Shown: in pieces, positions 22,777 through 34,600 of the stretch
Position numbering within the stretch: position 1 is the first letter of the stretch
Layout: each line of letters opens with the position of its first letter
From: Hymenoscyphus infarciens
Taxonomy: Eukaryota; Ascomycota; Leotiomycetes; Helotiales; Helotiaceae
Assembly: GCA_001414345.1 (NCBI GenBank)
Contig: LLCB01000024.1
Span: forward strand, 62,001-126,000
Direction of reading: 5' to 3'
DNA: 64,000 nucleotides
Made by a program: the position numbers and the translations under genes
Notes under the pieces: model-generated
What the model was told of the DNA's origin: nothing
What the model saw: only the letters and a program-made list of their open reading frames with translations
The model's database searches: none

Positions 22777-24773
22777 ATGCTGCGAAGCCAATTGAACGAG
22801 AATGGCACTTCCCAGCCTTTGCTGGAACCAGGAAATGCGATTGCAGGCGGAGGGGAAGGACTGGGAATCGCAGAGCGTCGGACAGCCTCACGATCCCCTT
22901 CAAAAGGACGCTCTTTGTCACTTTCTGATCGAGAGCCTCCTGTGTTGTCTCCATCGCCCAAGTTCCGCGAACCCGAGAAGAAGGTATCCAAAGATGACAG
23001 TGCTCTACTACTGAACAATAGCCCGACAACGCCTCGAAGACCTGCCTTCCCAGTGCGCGGTCTTTCATTGCAGATGCCCGCGCGCGATTCAATGTCTCCA
23101 AATACGTCGGCATATATCAGCCGTGTACCTCTGTCTCCTAAACTCGATCACTCGCAAACATTCGGTTCCCCTACAAGCGTCCTTCCTAGAAGGTCTCGGG
23201 GCTTGGATTTTTCGCGGGCAGCAACGAACCTGCACCATTCGACCCTGGCTGAACAGTCCTCCCCCGACTCTTCACCCACCATTTCTGGCCGGGCCATGAA
23301 CATACCTAACAGGAAGAATGGACATCATTTTATGAACGGATCAGATTCACTCAATCATTCGGGTTCTCTATGGTCCACCATGGCTAATGTCGACCGGATC
23401 GGAATTTCAAGCTCTTTAGGCAGCGTTAACATGATGTGCACCGACTCTTCTAGCAACAGCTCGGACGACGAAGATCTCATGGATGCCGACGACATCGACG
23501 ACTCTATTCTTACAACACCACAGGTTGGGAGGATGAGTGCCCCCTTCGGTCCACCTGTGCAGCCCAGTCCAGGAAGTGGATGGGCTGGGCAATCACCCGC
23601 CATGAGCAGCCTCATGAACTTCCAGCGCCGAACGCTACGCCATGGCAAGAGCAGAAAGAGCTCTATGAGTGGAAGTGGCAACTCCAGTGGCAACTCCATG
23701 GCAAACTCCATTTCCAAGTCGCCGCCCACCATGCGAAGTATCGAAAGCATGGGCAATAATTTTATCGGGAAGGACATACCGGCAGATGGCATGCATGCGA
23801 GACGGGACAGCATAAGTTGGGCTGCCACCCAGCTGCACATATCTGGCAGTGAGAGCGATGACGGCTTGAAGTCAACATTGGAAAATTCTGATGGTTTGAC
23901 TGCACCTGTCACCCCAAATCGTGCAGGTGTAACTCGCAGAGCCGTTACGAGGAGGGGTAATATGCTGGTATGAAAAACAACTATTTCTTTTATTTCATCG
24001 TTAACAGACTGTAGCCCAAAACAAAAAACTTTGCCCGAATTGCAGCTGCCCTCGCCGAAGAAACAGCACCGGTCGAGACAGAAGTGCGTCGAGAGGCGGA
24101 AGTGGTACGTCAAACCCGAGAAAGCGATATGGATTTAGAACCTACACGACACCCCTCATTATCTGCGAATACAACTACACACTCTTCTCCTATTCTAGGT
24201 CCTACAACTCAAGATTCTTTGGAGGGGATACCCGAGGATGATATAATGGCGGATATATCGTCGACACTTTCGAGTAGTTTCAAGCAACACGCGATGCGCA
24301 ACTCGAAAGGAAAAGACTATTGGGAGACATTTTCGGATGACAAAAATCGTACCCCACCACCACAATTCCTTCCTCGCGCATCTTCTTCCGGTATAAGTGA
24401 AGATATTTCTTTGGACTCTCCCACACCACCCATACTAGGAGGAAGTGATCGTCGTCACTCCTCTCCATCTAGATCCTCAACACCTCAACCAACACATGCG
24501 GAAATGACACAAAAGATGAACAAGAAGCGTCGCAGAGACGACGATTTTGATATTACAAGCTTCAAACGAAGAGCAGTCAGTCCAGGGATGAGTGCGCACA
24601 ACAGTCCTATTATGCAAAGCCCAATGCAAAGAGACCTTGCACCATGGGGTACACGGCCTTCTAGCAATGGAGACCCAACGAAGACTGGCACAAATGGAGG
24701 TCCTTTGAAACGAGTTGGATTTCAGGGAATGGTCGATACCAACGATGGCTTGATGAAGATGAGCATCGAATAA
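22777..24773 (+). CDS. Ser/Pro-rich, low-complexity, probably nuclear protein of unknown function
   Basis: Exon 1 is 22777-23967 and exon 2 is 24015-24773, with a 47-bp intron (donor GTATGA, acceptor TGTAG). The product is 649 residues. It is largely disordered by composition, with at least fifteen SP or TP dipeptides (LSPSPKF, NSPTTPRRP, SSPDSSPT) and an acidic patch (SSDDEDLMDADDIDD). The intron sits inside the most conserved-looking part, which reads TRRAVTRRGNML-PKTKNFA, then RIAAALAEETAPVETEVRRE, a charged amphipathic helix. A basic cluster KKRRRDDDFDITSFKRR (about residues 567-583) looks like a nuclear signal. The many proline-directed sites suggest phosphorylation by CDK or MAP kinases (inference). 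I do not recognise the family and give no symbol. Confidence 0.8.
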
Positions 24774-26400
24774 TGTTCTTTACTACAACTGGGTATACTC
24801 GTAAATTGCTTTAGCGTCGGCGCATGGGAAAGGGCATATTCACACCTAGGATTAAGGAGGCAGGGTATTGGGCATTAGTGCTATCTTTATATTAAAACGT
24901 TTACTCAATCACATTTCTTGGTAGGGGGGGTACGTGAAGACCCGAGAGATACCAAATCATCACTTGAACCGCAATAGAACGCTTTCAACATCACAATGGA
25001 TCCTTCGATTGATATTGCCGAGACAGCTACATGCACAACATGTACCTTCTCGGTAGATAGACCATAGATGCTAGGTGTGATGTTTATGATGCTAGTCCAG
25101 AAGCTCTTGTTTTCCCACCAGAGGGATGTCCACAGTTGAGGATACAGAGTCAGAAGGTTGCGAATCAATGTAGTCAAAGACAGGTTGCGGTTGAGCCACT
25201 TGACGAATGTGAGTTCTCTTCTTTCTCGAGGATTGATATGGGGAACTTCTGCTAATGAGTTGGTATAGGGCTTGATACTTTGCCAGGGAATATGTCCATT
25301 ACGAGTTTCAATGGTACTGCGATTCTCGGAGAATAGGGAAGATAAACTGATCGCTGGGAATTTGAATGAGATGAATGAGAAACCTCGCTCATGTCCTAAA
25401 GTCAACCTCACTTGGAGAAGGGAAATTAATCTATTTCGTGGGATAGACATGCCATGAATATATCGTACTATATTTCTTGCTTGCTCTATCATAGCTTTTC
25501 TACTTGGTTTTCTTGGTACTTTTGTGGGAGTCAGTCAACTCAGATCTATCGGATGATTGCAGCTGTTGTTCATTTGAGTCTGCTTATTCTAGAATACAAG
25601 CCTTGTCCACAGGACCACTCTCACTCACTAACGCGAGGATGCGTACACTATCCGGAGTAGCATTAACTCACTTCAGTGAAGGAAGCCTTGGAAGTCTGTG
25701 TTTCAGACCATGTTTTTCTTCAAAGATATAAAATTAGGTCTGGAAGGGCTTCCAGGCGGAACTTTGAGAGGGTCGTGCACTGGAACTTGGTTCAGGTACT
25801 GGAAGCCGAGGACAAAAACTTATAACTATCTAGACAGTAGTGTGGACTTTGATGATTATGCGGTAATGCAAGTAGGCGGTGGAGGTCAATGGTGGTTTGC
25901 ACAAAAGAGTCAAAAAGGTTGAACCTCATAAAAGATTCGTTTTCTGATCAGGAGAAATCGTAACAGAATCAGACCCGGATGTGGACCGTGCAAGGAGAAG
26001 AGAAAAAGTGGGTATTTGATCTAAATGAGGAATGCGCTCCTTGTAGGAAGAGAAAGTAGATTATAACGGGGTGAAAATCTAGATTTGGGCTTTACAAAAT
26101 GGAAGAAGCCAGGGAAGGTAGGAGAGATGAATTAGAGGAGATATCCACCACAGGGGGTGAATCGAAAGGAGTGGGATTGAAGAGCGTGTATTGTGTGCTT
26201 TACGGAGTAAGTTGATGAACTCCTCAGTCAAAAACGTGCACTTAAAGTAGGTAGAATGGAGTACTCTGAGTGTCTCAGCTACTTAGGAAGTGGTTATGTA
26301 GTAGTATCTCATTACAGTACGTATACGTACACTCGATTTAAAGTGCGGCTTTTGCAGACAAGTGGAGCAAAATCGTGCACTTTTGACTGACATGGAAGGG
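24774..26400. other. Intergenic with weak gene relics
   Basis: It contains a 195-codon minus-strand ORF (24905-25492) with hydrophobic segments. This is unrecognised and could be a relic or chance, since the plus strand also has short ORFs through it. Around 25958-26010 a plus-strand frame reads RIRPGCGPCKEKRK, similar to the first half of a Zn(II)2Cys6 cluster, but no second half follows in frame. No complete gene can be supported. Confidence 0.4.
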
Positions 26401-28560
26401 ATACACTCCAATGCGTGTGAGTATTTTTAGAAATATGCTACTACTTTAACTATCTCTTCGTAATTTTAATTATTTATTAGCATATTTGTAATTGTACATA
26501 AGAAGTAAGTAATTCCGAGAGTTACTTGTTGAATCATAAATTAGTTAGATAAGAGCCTGTTTTGTAAACTTTTTAGGCCCTTGTATAAATAGTGCCGAAT
26601 AGTGCTATACACGCACCACTTGATTAGCAGGGGTATGGGTAAGCTGTATGAGGAGATTTTGTCATCTCTAACGCTTCGAGGTGGATAGGTCTCGCAACTA
26701 TGGATGCCTAGACAGGCGACGAATTCTTTCTTCTTAAGAGCGGAAAAGTACTATATATATTATGTCCGATTGGAACGGAAGGCCTGCATCGTATTCTTGG
26801 AGATTCGTAGGGGTATGGAATTGTGGATAGCGAAGCTTGGAAGCCAGGTGGGCTTTAGACTATCATTTTAAGGTAAGCTTAGAAAGCTCATAGAGTCCGT
26901 ATTTTTGTACGAGAGCTGGGCATCGCGCTGCGTACAAATGAACTTTCTTATAATACACTAAATCAAAATATTTGTTTCACTCTGAATTAGGGTTTGGTAG
27001 TGAGTTGTATATTGTAAAGCCAACTAGTAAGTGCAGCTCCGCGTAAGCTAGCTAGAAAGTAGAGCGAGGAGGATATATCGAATAAGAGGAAATTCTAAGA
27101 GCGACTTCAAGGAAGTTTTGTCGCCTCAAGCTTTATTGAACTAAAGGCTAGCGAGATATACAAATAAAGGTAACTCCAGCTCAAGAAGAAGGGTATATAG
27201 CTAATGTATATAGCTAGTGTATATAGCTGTGGTGTTATGTTATAGGAGTGCAAGCACGGGCAGAGATGCGCGAATTACTCGAGTTAAATAGAGGCTTAAT
27301 TCTATACGTCGTTTTTCACAAGTAGAGCTTTTTCATAGAACAAAGTTCAGCTCAGTAGTGCTAAGCTTTAACTTATAAGTTAAATAATAATTTTTTACAA
27401 TTTATACTAAACACTTTTACGTTTCCAAAGCTAATTCGTAAACATAGTTATTTGAAAATCACTTGATTCAACTTTTTAGTAGTGAGCTATAAGTTAGAAC
27501 TAGTTGCTAAATAGGCTCTAAGTTAGTAATAATATCTTTAGAGTCTATGTAACAAAATTGTATAGCACGTTAGATTAAAAGCTAAAGATATACTTTAACT
27601 TCTAACTAATTCTTCTTTATTCACTTCTTAGCTTAAAATCACTTCACTTATAATAATTTAAGCTCTAGAGTAACTTATAGTCTATAATAGTATCCTGAAT
27701 ATACTAATCTCTAAAAACGACTAAAATGTAAATTATAAATCGTAAATCGTAAAAAGAGGTTAAGAGATTAAAGAACTCTTAAGGATTTTTTAAGCGACTA
27801 CTTAAATTAGCTTAATTTAGCTATACGTTCCTATATCTTCTACCTTAGACTTATACTCTCACTTTATTATTCTTCGCTTCCTTCTCTAAGTAAAAACAAG
27901 AGAAGAGAAAGAGTAGCGCGAGAGCGAGAGAAAGATATTTACTTCTCGCTTAGTTTCTAGCTCTTCTCTAAAGTGGCTAGAGAGTCGTATTATAACGTAC
28001 TTTTATTACTCTCTACTAACCTTCTTCTCTTCTTCTTCTTCTACCTCTTCTCTTAAAGATTACCAAAAACGTTATAATAGCGAGAAGTAGAAACGATATT
28101 AGAGTTATAATATTAGAGAGATACGACGTCGAGGAGACGATGTTAGAGCGTAAGTATAATTATTAAGGTTATATAGGTTCCTACTTATACTTTGAAAAGT
28201 AACACTTTAAGAAGTGTGTTTTTCGATTTATAATTTAAAGTACTATATTTATATATTTCAACTTTTTTAAATTATTCTAGATAGTTAGAAGAATATTAGA
28301 AATAAACGTAAGTTACTACAAAAGTAAAACTAGAATTAATATGATATAGTCTTAAGCTTTTGTAAAGAAAGTTAAACATTTCAATTATTCTAGATATTTA
28401 AGATAAAACTTATAGTTAAGATAAGTTATAGAGAGAGTAGAGACTAGAACTTCTTTCTAATGATTTTTGATTACTATTAAATAATTTAAAGTTTTAGATT
28501 GTTAGAAATCATTTGGAATACGGAGATTTAGGAATAAAACTTACATAAAGAGTAAATTGT
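26401..28560. repeat. AT-rich RIP-like block
   Basis: About 2.1 kb of TpA-rich sequence with no ORF. Neither LTR nor TIR ends were recognised. A short purine-rich run (about 27898-27950) is the only compositional break. Confidence 0.55.
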
Positions 28561-29439
28561 TTGTTGCTAAGTGGTGTAGCACATTCAGTCGAGGAAGTTA
28601 TAGCAGAATCTCTGTTGTCTTGTTGCGATTCTGGACTCAATTTCGGGTTAAATGGATTGGTGTTATTATTTGACTAAATTTTGCTCTCCAAAAACACGTT
28701 TTCTGTCACTTGTAGGTTCCAGAGACTACTGGTATGAGTAAACCACTTCGTTTTCTAACGTCGCTTATCGTGATACCACCCGTTGCCAAAGGGATTTAAT
28801 TACTCGGCAATCCCATCTCTTAAAATTATTTCTCACCTCTCTAGGTTCCACCCTTCATGGAAGCTGGCCCCGTGGTGCCGTTACTATTCTACTACGCAGC
28901 TATCAATTACTCTTGTTTTTCTAAGCTTTCTTCTCCATAATTTTAGTCACTTAGTTCTCCCATTTTATCTTCTTCTCGACGACTCTCTCACAATCTTATA
29001 CCATATTCGCTCCCTTTAAGAGATCAAGTGGTGAAGATAGAAGCTAATTTCAATACTCAACTTCAATGCTACGTGCGAATTGAAAACAGATCTGAATTCT
29101 TCCAAACGTTCCCGAAAAATGATTATCACTGTCCTAGAATATCCGAAGCAATAGAAGGAGTGGTCATCATAGGTGTATATTGATTAAAGCTCGAGAGACC
29201 CACAGGCTCGATTTCCATCTATAAATCTACGAATAGATCAACAAGGTAAAGATCTCTATACTGTCAAGAATCTATAAGATATTAAGGCCGTAAGAAGCAA
29301 AACACCTCATGACCATTCCGTTTGTTCGTGGACGATAAGAAGAAAATTGCGAAAATCCCCCTCAGTTTCCAAACCAGAAAATCGGAACTTTTCACATCAC
29401 ACTATTCCCTCGTGAAGCAATGCTCATGATCCCTGAGGA
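28561..29439. other. Intergenic, downstream of the MFS gene
   Basis: Composition returns to normal and no gene is seen. A 78-codon plus-strand ORF at 28783-29019 is hydrophobic and lacks any recognisable feature. The right part would be the MFS 3' UTR. Confidence 0.45.
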
Positions 29440-31311
29440 TCAGTAAATATATCTAAACCCAACACTCCTACCTTCAGCACCCTCTTCACCCTCCAAAGCA
29501 CCAGCAGCTTCCGACTCGGCTTTTTCCAATTTCTTATTCTCCTGGATGTGGACACGACGAAGGACATATGCGAAGACGGCAACTAGGAGGCATATAACGG
29601 CATTGGCAGTACCACCCGTGGAAAGAATTAGCTTTAACCATGACAAAAATTATGAAATGCACGAACCAGGGATATACTGAGGACCGGCAGATTTGGGATA
29701 CATCTAAGAAATGTTAGAGTATGGAATGAAGCAAGGAAGGTGATGCGAACATATGAGCCATAAATGTTTGCAGTGTTTCCGATCATGTTACAAATTGCTA
29801 TTGATGCCGAGCTAGATCCATGTCAGTAGGGGAAATGAACTTTCGGGAAAGAGCTATGTACCGTTTGACTAGTGGTCGAGGAAAGGAATTTGCAACCCAT
29901 GCAATGATGATTTGATAAGCCGATACAGCTCCCATACTGTGTAAGTAATTAGTATCGCAAACAAATGAATGAAGTGGTTTGACTTACGGCATCAAGAACA
30001 TAGCGAAGAACCTTGCACCCAGTTTTGTACTGCCTGTGGCAATAGCATTTCCAACAGCAGAAACAAGCATCAAGCAAATGATATGAATCGAGCGATCCCC
30101 CGTCTTGCCACTTGTATATGTGACGAATAACGAGACAAGGAAAGTTGCAAACCACACGGGAACCGTGAGTAAAAGCGTTTCAATTTTTCCATATCCGAGA
30201 GTGTTGACGATGGATGGAAAGAAGTATTGGAAAGTCTGCGAAAGTAGAGAAACATGTTGCAAAAGTATGAAAATGTAAATGCGATAATCCTTGAGGGTCA
30301 TTTTGAGCCCTGCCATTAAAGTGACAGAATCCGCATCATCCGTTTCTCTGGCATCACCAAAAATCCGCCATTCAGCGAATGATCTCTCTTCGTCACTTAA
30401 CCACTTAGATGAGGCCGGAAAATTGGGCAAGATAAAGCTGAAAATGTTAGCTTGCTTTCTGTCCATAGCAGTAGTGTTACTTACGATGATACGAGGGCAA
30501 TTCCAACAGTGATAACTCCTTCAATGATGAAGAGCCATCTCCTACAAGTAATCAGCAGTTGTTGATATAGTACAGAGGGGGTACAAACCAGCCGGCAATT
30601 CCATGAACTCCGTCAAGATTACCAAGTATTCCAGCTCCCAAGAGACCGCCAAACATATTGGCAAGTGAACTCCCAGAGTAGAACCAAGCAATTCGGTGGG
30701 TTAACTCTTGACGAGTGTACCAGGAACTCATCAACATAATGGCACCCGGAAAAAACGGAGCCTCCACAACACCCAGCATAATACGACATGCGAGTAGAGA
30801 ACCGAAGCTCTTCGTTGCAGATTGGGTAGCAGAAATGACGCCCCAAATTGTCATGACACCACCAAGGTAAAGTGCTGGGGGAACTCGTGTGAGTAGCAGA
30901 TTTGATGGGAGTTGCATCGACAAATAACCCTAAAATACCATCAGCCTTTGAACCCCGGAGTTTGGCATATCGACTTACAACAAACAAGATACTCGTTGCC
31001 AGATTGAAATCAGTTCCCGTCATACCCAAGTCCTTCTCCAATGACCCTAGTCTCGCCTGGGCAAGATTACTCCGATCGAGGAAATTGAGCAAGTACATCA
31101 GTATCAGCAACGGAAGTAACCTAAGGTCGACTTTCCGCAGAAGTTTTTTTGTATGTAATGCCTTCCATTCTGCATCTTTCGCTGTATAAGAAAGGTATAG
31201 CCGTCTCTTTTCTTCTGGGATTCCCTTCAGATGGGGTTCTTCATTGATTTGGCTGTATTCATCTTCGTTGATGGCATTCTGCTCGTCTACTAGCTTGTTG
31301 GTGGAGGTCAT
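29440..31311 (-). CDS. Dal5-type (ACS family) MFS transporter with a mutated last splice acceptor
   Basis: Eight exons on the minus strand: 31311-30979, 30929-30589, 30541-30485, 30437-29988, 29936-29862, 29811-29751, 29703-29667 and about 29615-29440. Family signs are LRKVDLRLLPLLILMYLLNF (TM1), LDRSNLAQARL, RWLFIIEG, WLSDEER, and YGSY-MYPKSAGPQYIPG before TM12. The N-terminal 50 residues are cytosolic and charged. ACS proteins are proton symporters for allantoate, vitamins, nicotinate and similar organic anions at the plasma membrane; the substrate here is unknown. The first six introns are canonical. At the seventh, the expected CAG acceptor before the final TM (29618-29616) reads CGG. Reading through gives a stop at 29652-29650 (456 aa, no TM12). 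An alternative acceptor CCTAG (next exon from 29582) keeps frame but deletes 11 residues of TM12 (498 aa instead of 509). Confidence 0.85.
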
Positions 31312-31646
31312 GACGTAGAGAGCAACGTAGAGGGAAGGACTTCAATTAAATTGCTGCATGTATAGTTCTTCGAGGAAGAAAAGCCACGGCTCGGCAGAGG
31401 AGAGAGGTGGTTGGGAAACGCGGGGTCTCCAAGGTTGTTCGGCTTCCTTCTTTGGGGTAGTGCGGGGTGATGCATGGCAATGCAACCTGGAAGGGGCGCA
31501 GCAGAAATAAATATCCTGCAATTCTCATCTGCAGTCTCATGAGGAGTTCCAAATAACCATTATCCATACCTATCTATATCTGCCAACTGGCATTAATCCA
31601 AATTAGGCACAAGTTCAAAGAAAATAAAAATAAAAATAGAGTGTAA
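31312..31646. promoter_or_regulatory. Upstream region of the MFS gene
   Basis: About 335 bp between the MFS start codon and the target-site copy of the Harbinger-like element. If the promoter was longer, the element has cut it off. A short ORF on the minus strand (31346-31567) is taken as leader sequence. Confidence 0.4.
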
Positions 31647-31649
31647 TTA

Positions 31650-34600
31650 GAGCCTGTTTGGCTCGTATAAATTATTTAAATATATATATAGATATCTGAC
31701 GAGATGCCCTAAATAGTAACCTCGTATAAGTTAGTATATATTATCAATTATATCTTAATATATTAAGTAATCGTTTGGCTCATAGTATATATATTAGTGC
31801 ACATCCTTAGTAAGTAGTACTAAGTACTCTCAAAAGTAGCAAGAAAACATATATATATAAACTCAGTATAGTCGATAATATTATCGTAATAAAATACTAT
31901 AGTATTTTAGATTAATATATTATTATAATATCCTAGTAGTACGTATCTAAATACGCTATAATACTATCGTAATATCGTGATATTATATAATATATCTTTT
32001 AATAACTTATAAGCGCTAAAACCCACTTTTTCTTAAAATAAGACTATTTACACTTTTTTATATACTCTTCTATTACTTTAAAACTATATAATAATAATAA
32101 TAGATATTAATAAAATAATTAGTAGGAGTTGTTTATTATATACTAAATAGCCTAAACTAAGTATATTAGGCTATTTTATAAGAAGCTAGTAGTTTAATTA
32201 AGTATATAGTTAAAAGTCGCTTTTTAGTATATAAATTAATAGATATTTAGAGTATATATTATATATATGCTATACTAAGACCTAGGTCTTAATATATCTT
32301 ACTAAATATTTTATATAAAGATTATAATATATAATTAATTATAATACTTTAAATTTAATAGAAAGTTTAGTAGTAATTAATTAGTATTTAATTAAATTTT
32401 TAGTATTTAGAGCTTCTTTTTAGAAGACGTGGTTATTAAGAACAACTAACTTACTAGATATAACGTTTTCGAAATAATTAGCCTAGTAATAGCACTCTAA
32501 TAACTAAGGCTTCTTATAACTCTTTATTTAATAATAAATTAATAGTATATTATAAAATTCTTTAGATAAAGGGAAATAACTATCTAAGTACTTAAAATAT
32601 AAGAATAAATATATACTACTAGAAAAAATAACAAAAATAAGTTTAGTTTATAGACCTCTTAAAACTCGAACTAAAACTAGACCTACTATTTATTCTATAG
32701 ATAAAAGTACTTCTATCTAAGCTATTCTAAAACATATCTTATATGTTAAATATCTCCTTCTTACTTTAGAATTAGCTAATAAGATTAAAAGATATAATCT
32801 TATACTAAGACTTTAAATATTTAAGTATCTTTATAGTATATATCTTAAAGTAATTACGTTAATCTATAACTACTAATTTAGTTGAAGACTAGAGACGTTC
32901 TACTAAGATACTTAAATATAGAATAGAAAGTATATTTATTACTATCTTATAAAGATTAAGATAGACCTTCTTTTAAATAGATTAGAGCTACTATTTAATT
33001 ATACTTTTGTTTATATCTTAAGATAGAAAGGTATAATATTAAGCGTACTTATTACTTATAAGAGAGAGAAGCCTAGATTAAAGTATATTAGCTAAAAAGA
33101 GGTGGTTTTAAAGTTAAAGTAAAAAGAGGTAAAGTTAAAATAAGAGTTAAAGCTTACCTTTTACTTCTCTTTTAAGATAAAAACTAGGTAAATAAATTAG
33201 ATACTTAGGCAGATGCTAGAGAGTAATAAAGTAGGCTAAATAACGTAATCTAAGAGTTAATATTAGTATTATTTATATAACTAGATACTATCTTAGAGCG
33301 ATAATCGTTATTCTATAGTTTTTCTACTATAGCTTAAGTAGAGGCTATTTAGCTAGGTTCCTAGGCCTTTTCTAAGTACTCTTACTTATAAGCTAGATAG
33401 AGTACTACTATAGCGGTATATACTAGCGATCTCCTAGTTAAATTATAGTATTTAGAGATCTTTTCCTACTCTAAGATATTATTAGTAAAGTAAAAGAGAA
33501 AGAGAAGAGGATATTATTCACCTTTTTAAAATAAGAATAGTATAGCTAGATTATTAATATACTTCTTTTAGACTTTCTTAAAAATAGAGAGAATAAAGTC
33601 TATTATTAAGATCGTTTTATTAAGAGTTCTAGATATACTCTTAAGCGCTAATAAGGAGTACTTAAGAGAGCTAAAAAAAGAGCCTTATCTAATTAAATTA
33701 GTAAGAGATTAAAAAGTGAAAGTAGTACTATACTTACTAAACTAAGTTTAGACTAATTATAAGTAGTAATTATATTATTAAGATTAAACTTATATATATC
33801 TTAAAAGTACTTAATCTTAAGCTTTAAAGCAATTACTCTTTAAATGCTTCTATACTAGGATATCTAGTATGTTTTATTAGCTTAGAGTATAGTAAGGCTC
33901 TTAGTTAACTTCTTAAATTTATTATATAATACTATACTTATATATATCTTTTTTATAAAGTTAAAGAGGTGTTTAAGAGTATTATAAACTTTAAACCTCT
34001 ATAAAGAGTTTTAGAAGTAAGTGTCTTCTAATTAGTTTATCTTAAGCTTAAAATCTATATATTTTTTAGAGGCTATATCTCTAGTAATAAGATAGAGTAT
34101 ATAGTATATATATCGAATTTAGTAGTACTTAGCCTAGCCTCTTATATTACTTTTACTTAGTACTAAAGTAACTTAGTAAAGTATAACGTTGTTATTAGGT
34201 GTATTATTTATAAGAAAGTAGCTAATTTTATTAAATATATCTATTAAAAGTAATAAGTATTTATTTAGGATTTTTAGAAGTGTTTTTATATATTATAATC
34301 TTAAAGTATTTTAAGTAAAAAGAGTATTATATTTTTATTTATATAGAGCCTTTTAATTTATTTTATACTAAGTACTACTTCTACTAGGTTACTAAACTTA
34401 TTAACTCTATAGACTATATATTCTAGAATAGAAAGACTATTATCTAACTTCTACTTATTATTAGATATATATATTTTAGACTAGAATCTTAATAGATAAT
34501 ACTTCGTTTTAGCGAAACTGTCCTAGTATTATCGCTTAACCTAGTTATATAGTATAGAGTATACTTTAGAAAGAATATCGCTCTTAAGATTATTAAGATA

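Noticed and set aside
23355..24113. 252-codon minus-strand ORF
   Set aside because: Antisense shadow of the Ser/Pro-rich gene; no domain, and it crosses that gene's intron.
19890..24773. Secondary-metabolite or transporter gene cluster
   Set aside because: No PKS, NRPS, terpene synthase or tailoring enzyme is present; a 2EXR protein, a permease and a disordered protein are not a pathway.
24905..25492. 195-codon minus-strand ORF as a gene
   Set aside because: Unrecognised, no supporting exon partner, and several plus-strand ORFs overlap. Kept only as a possible relic in the intergenic description.
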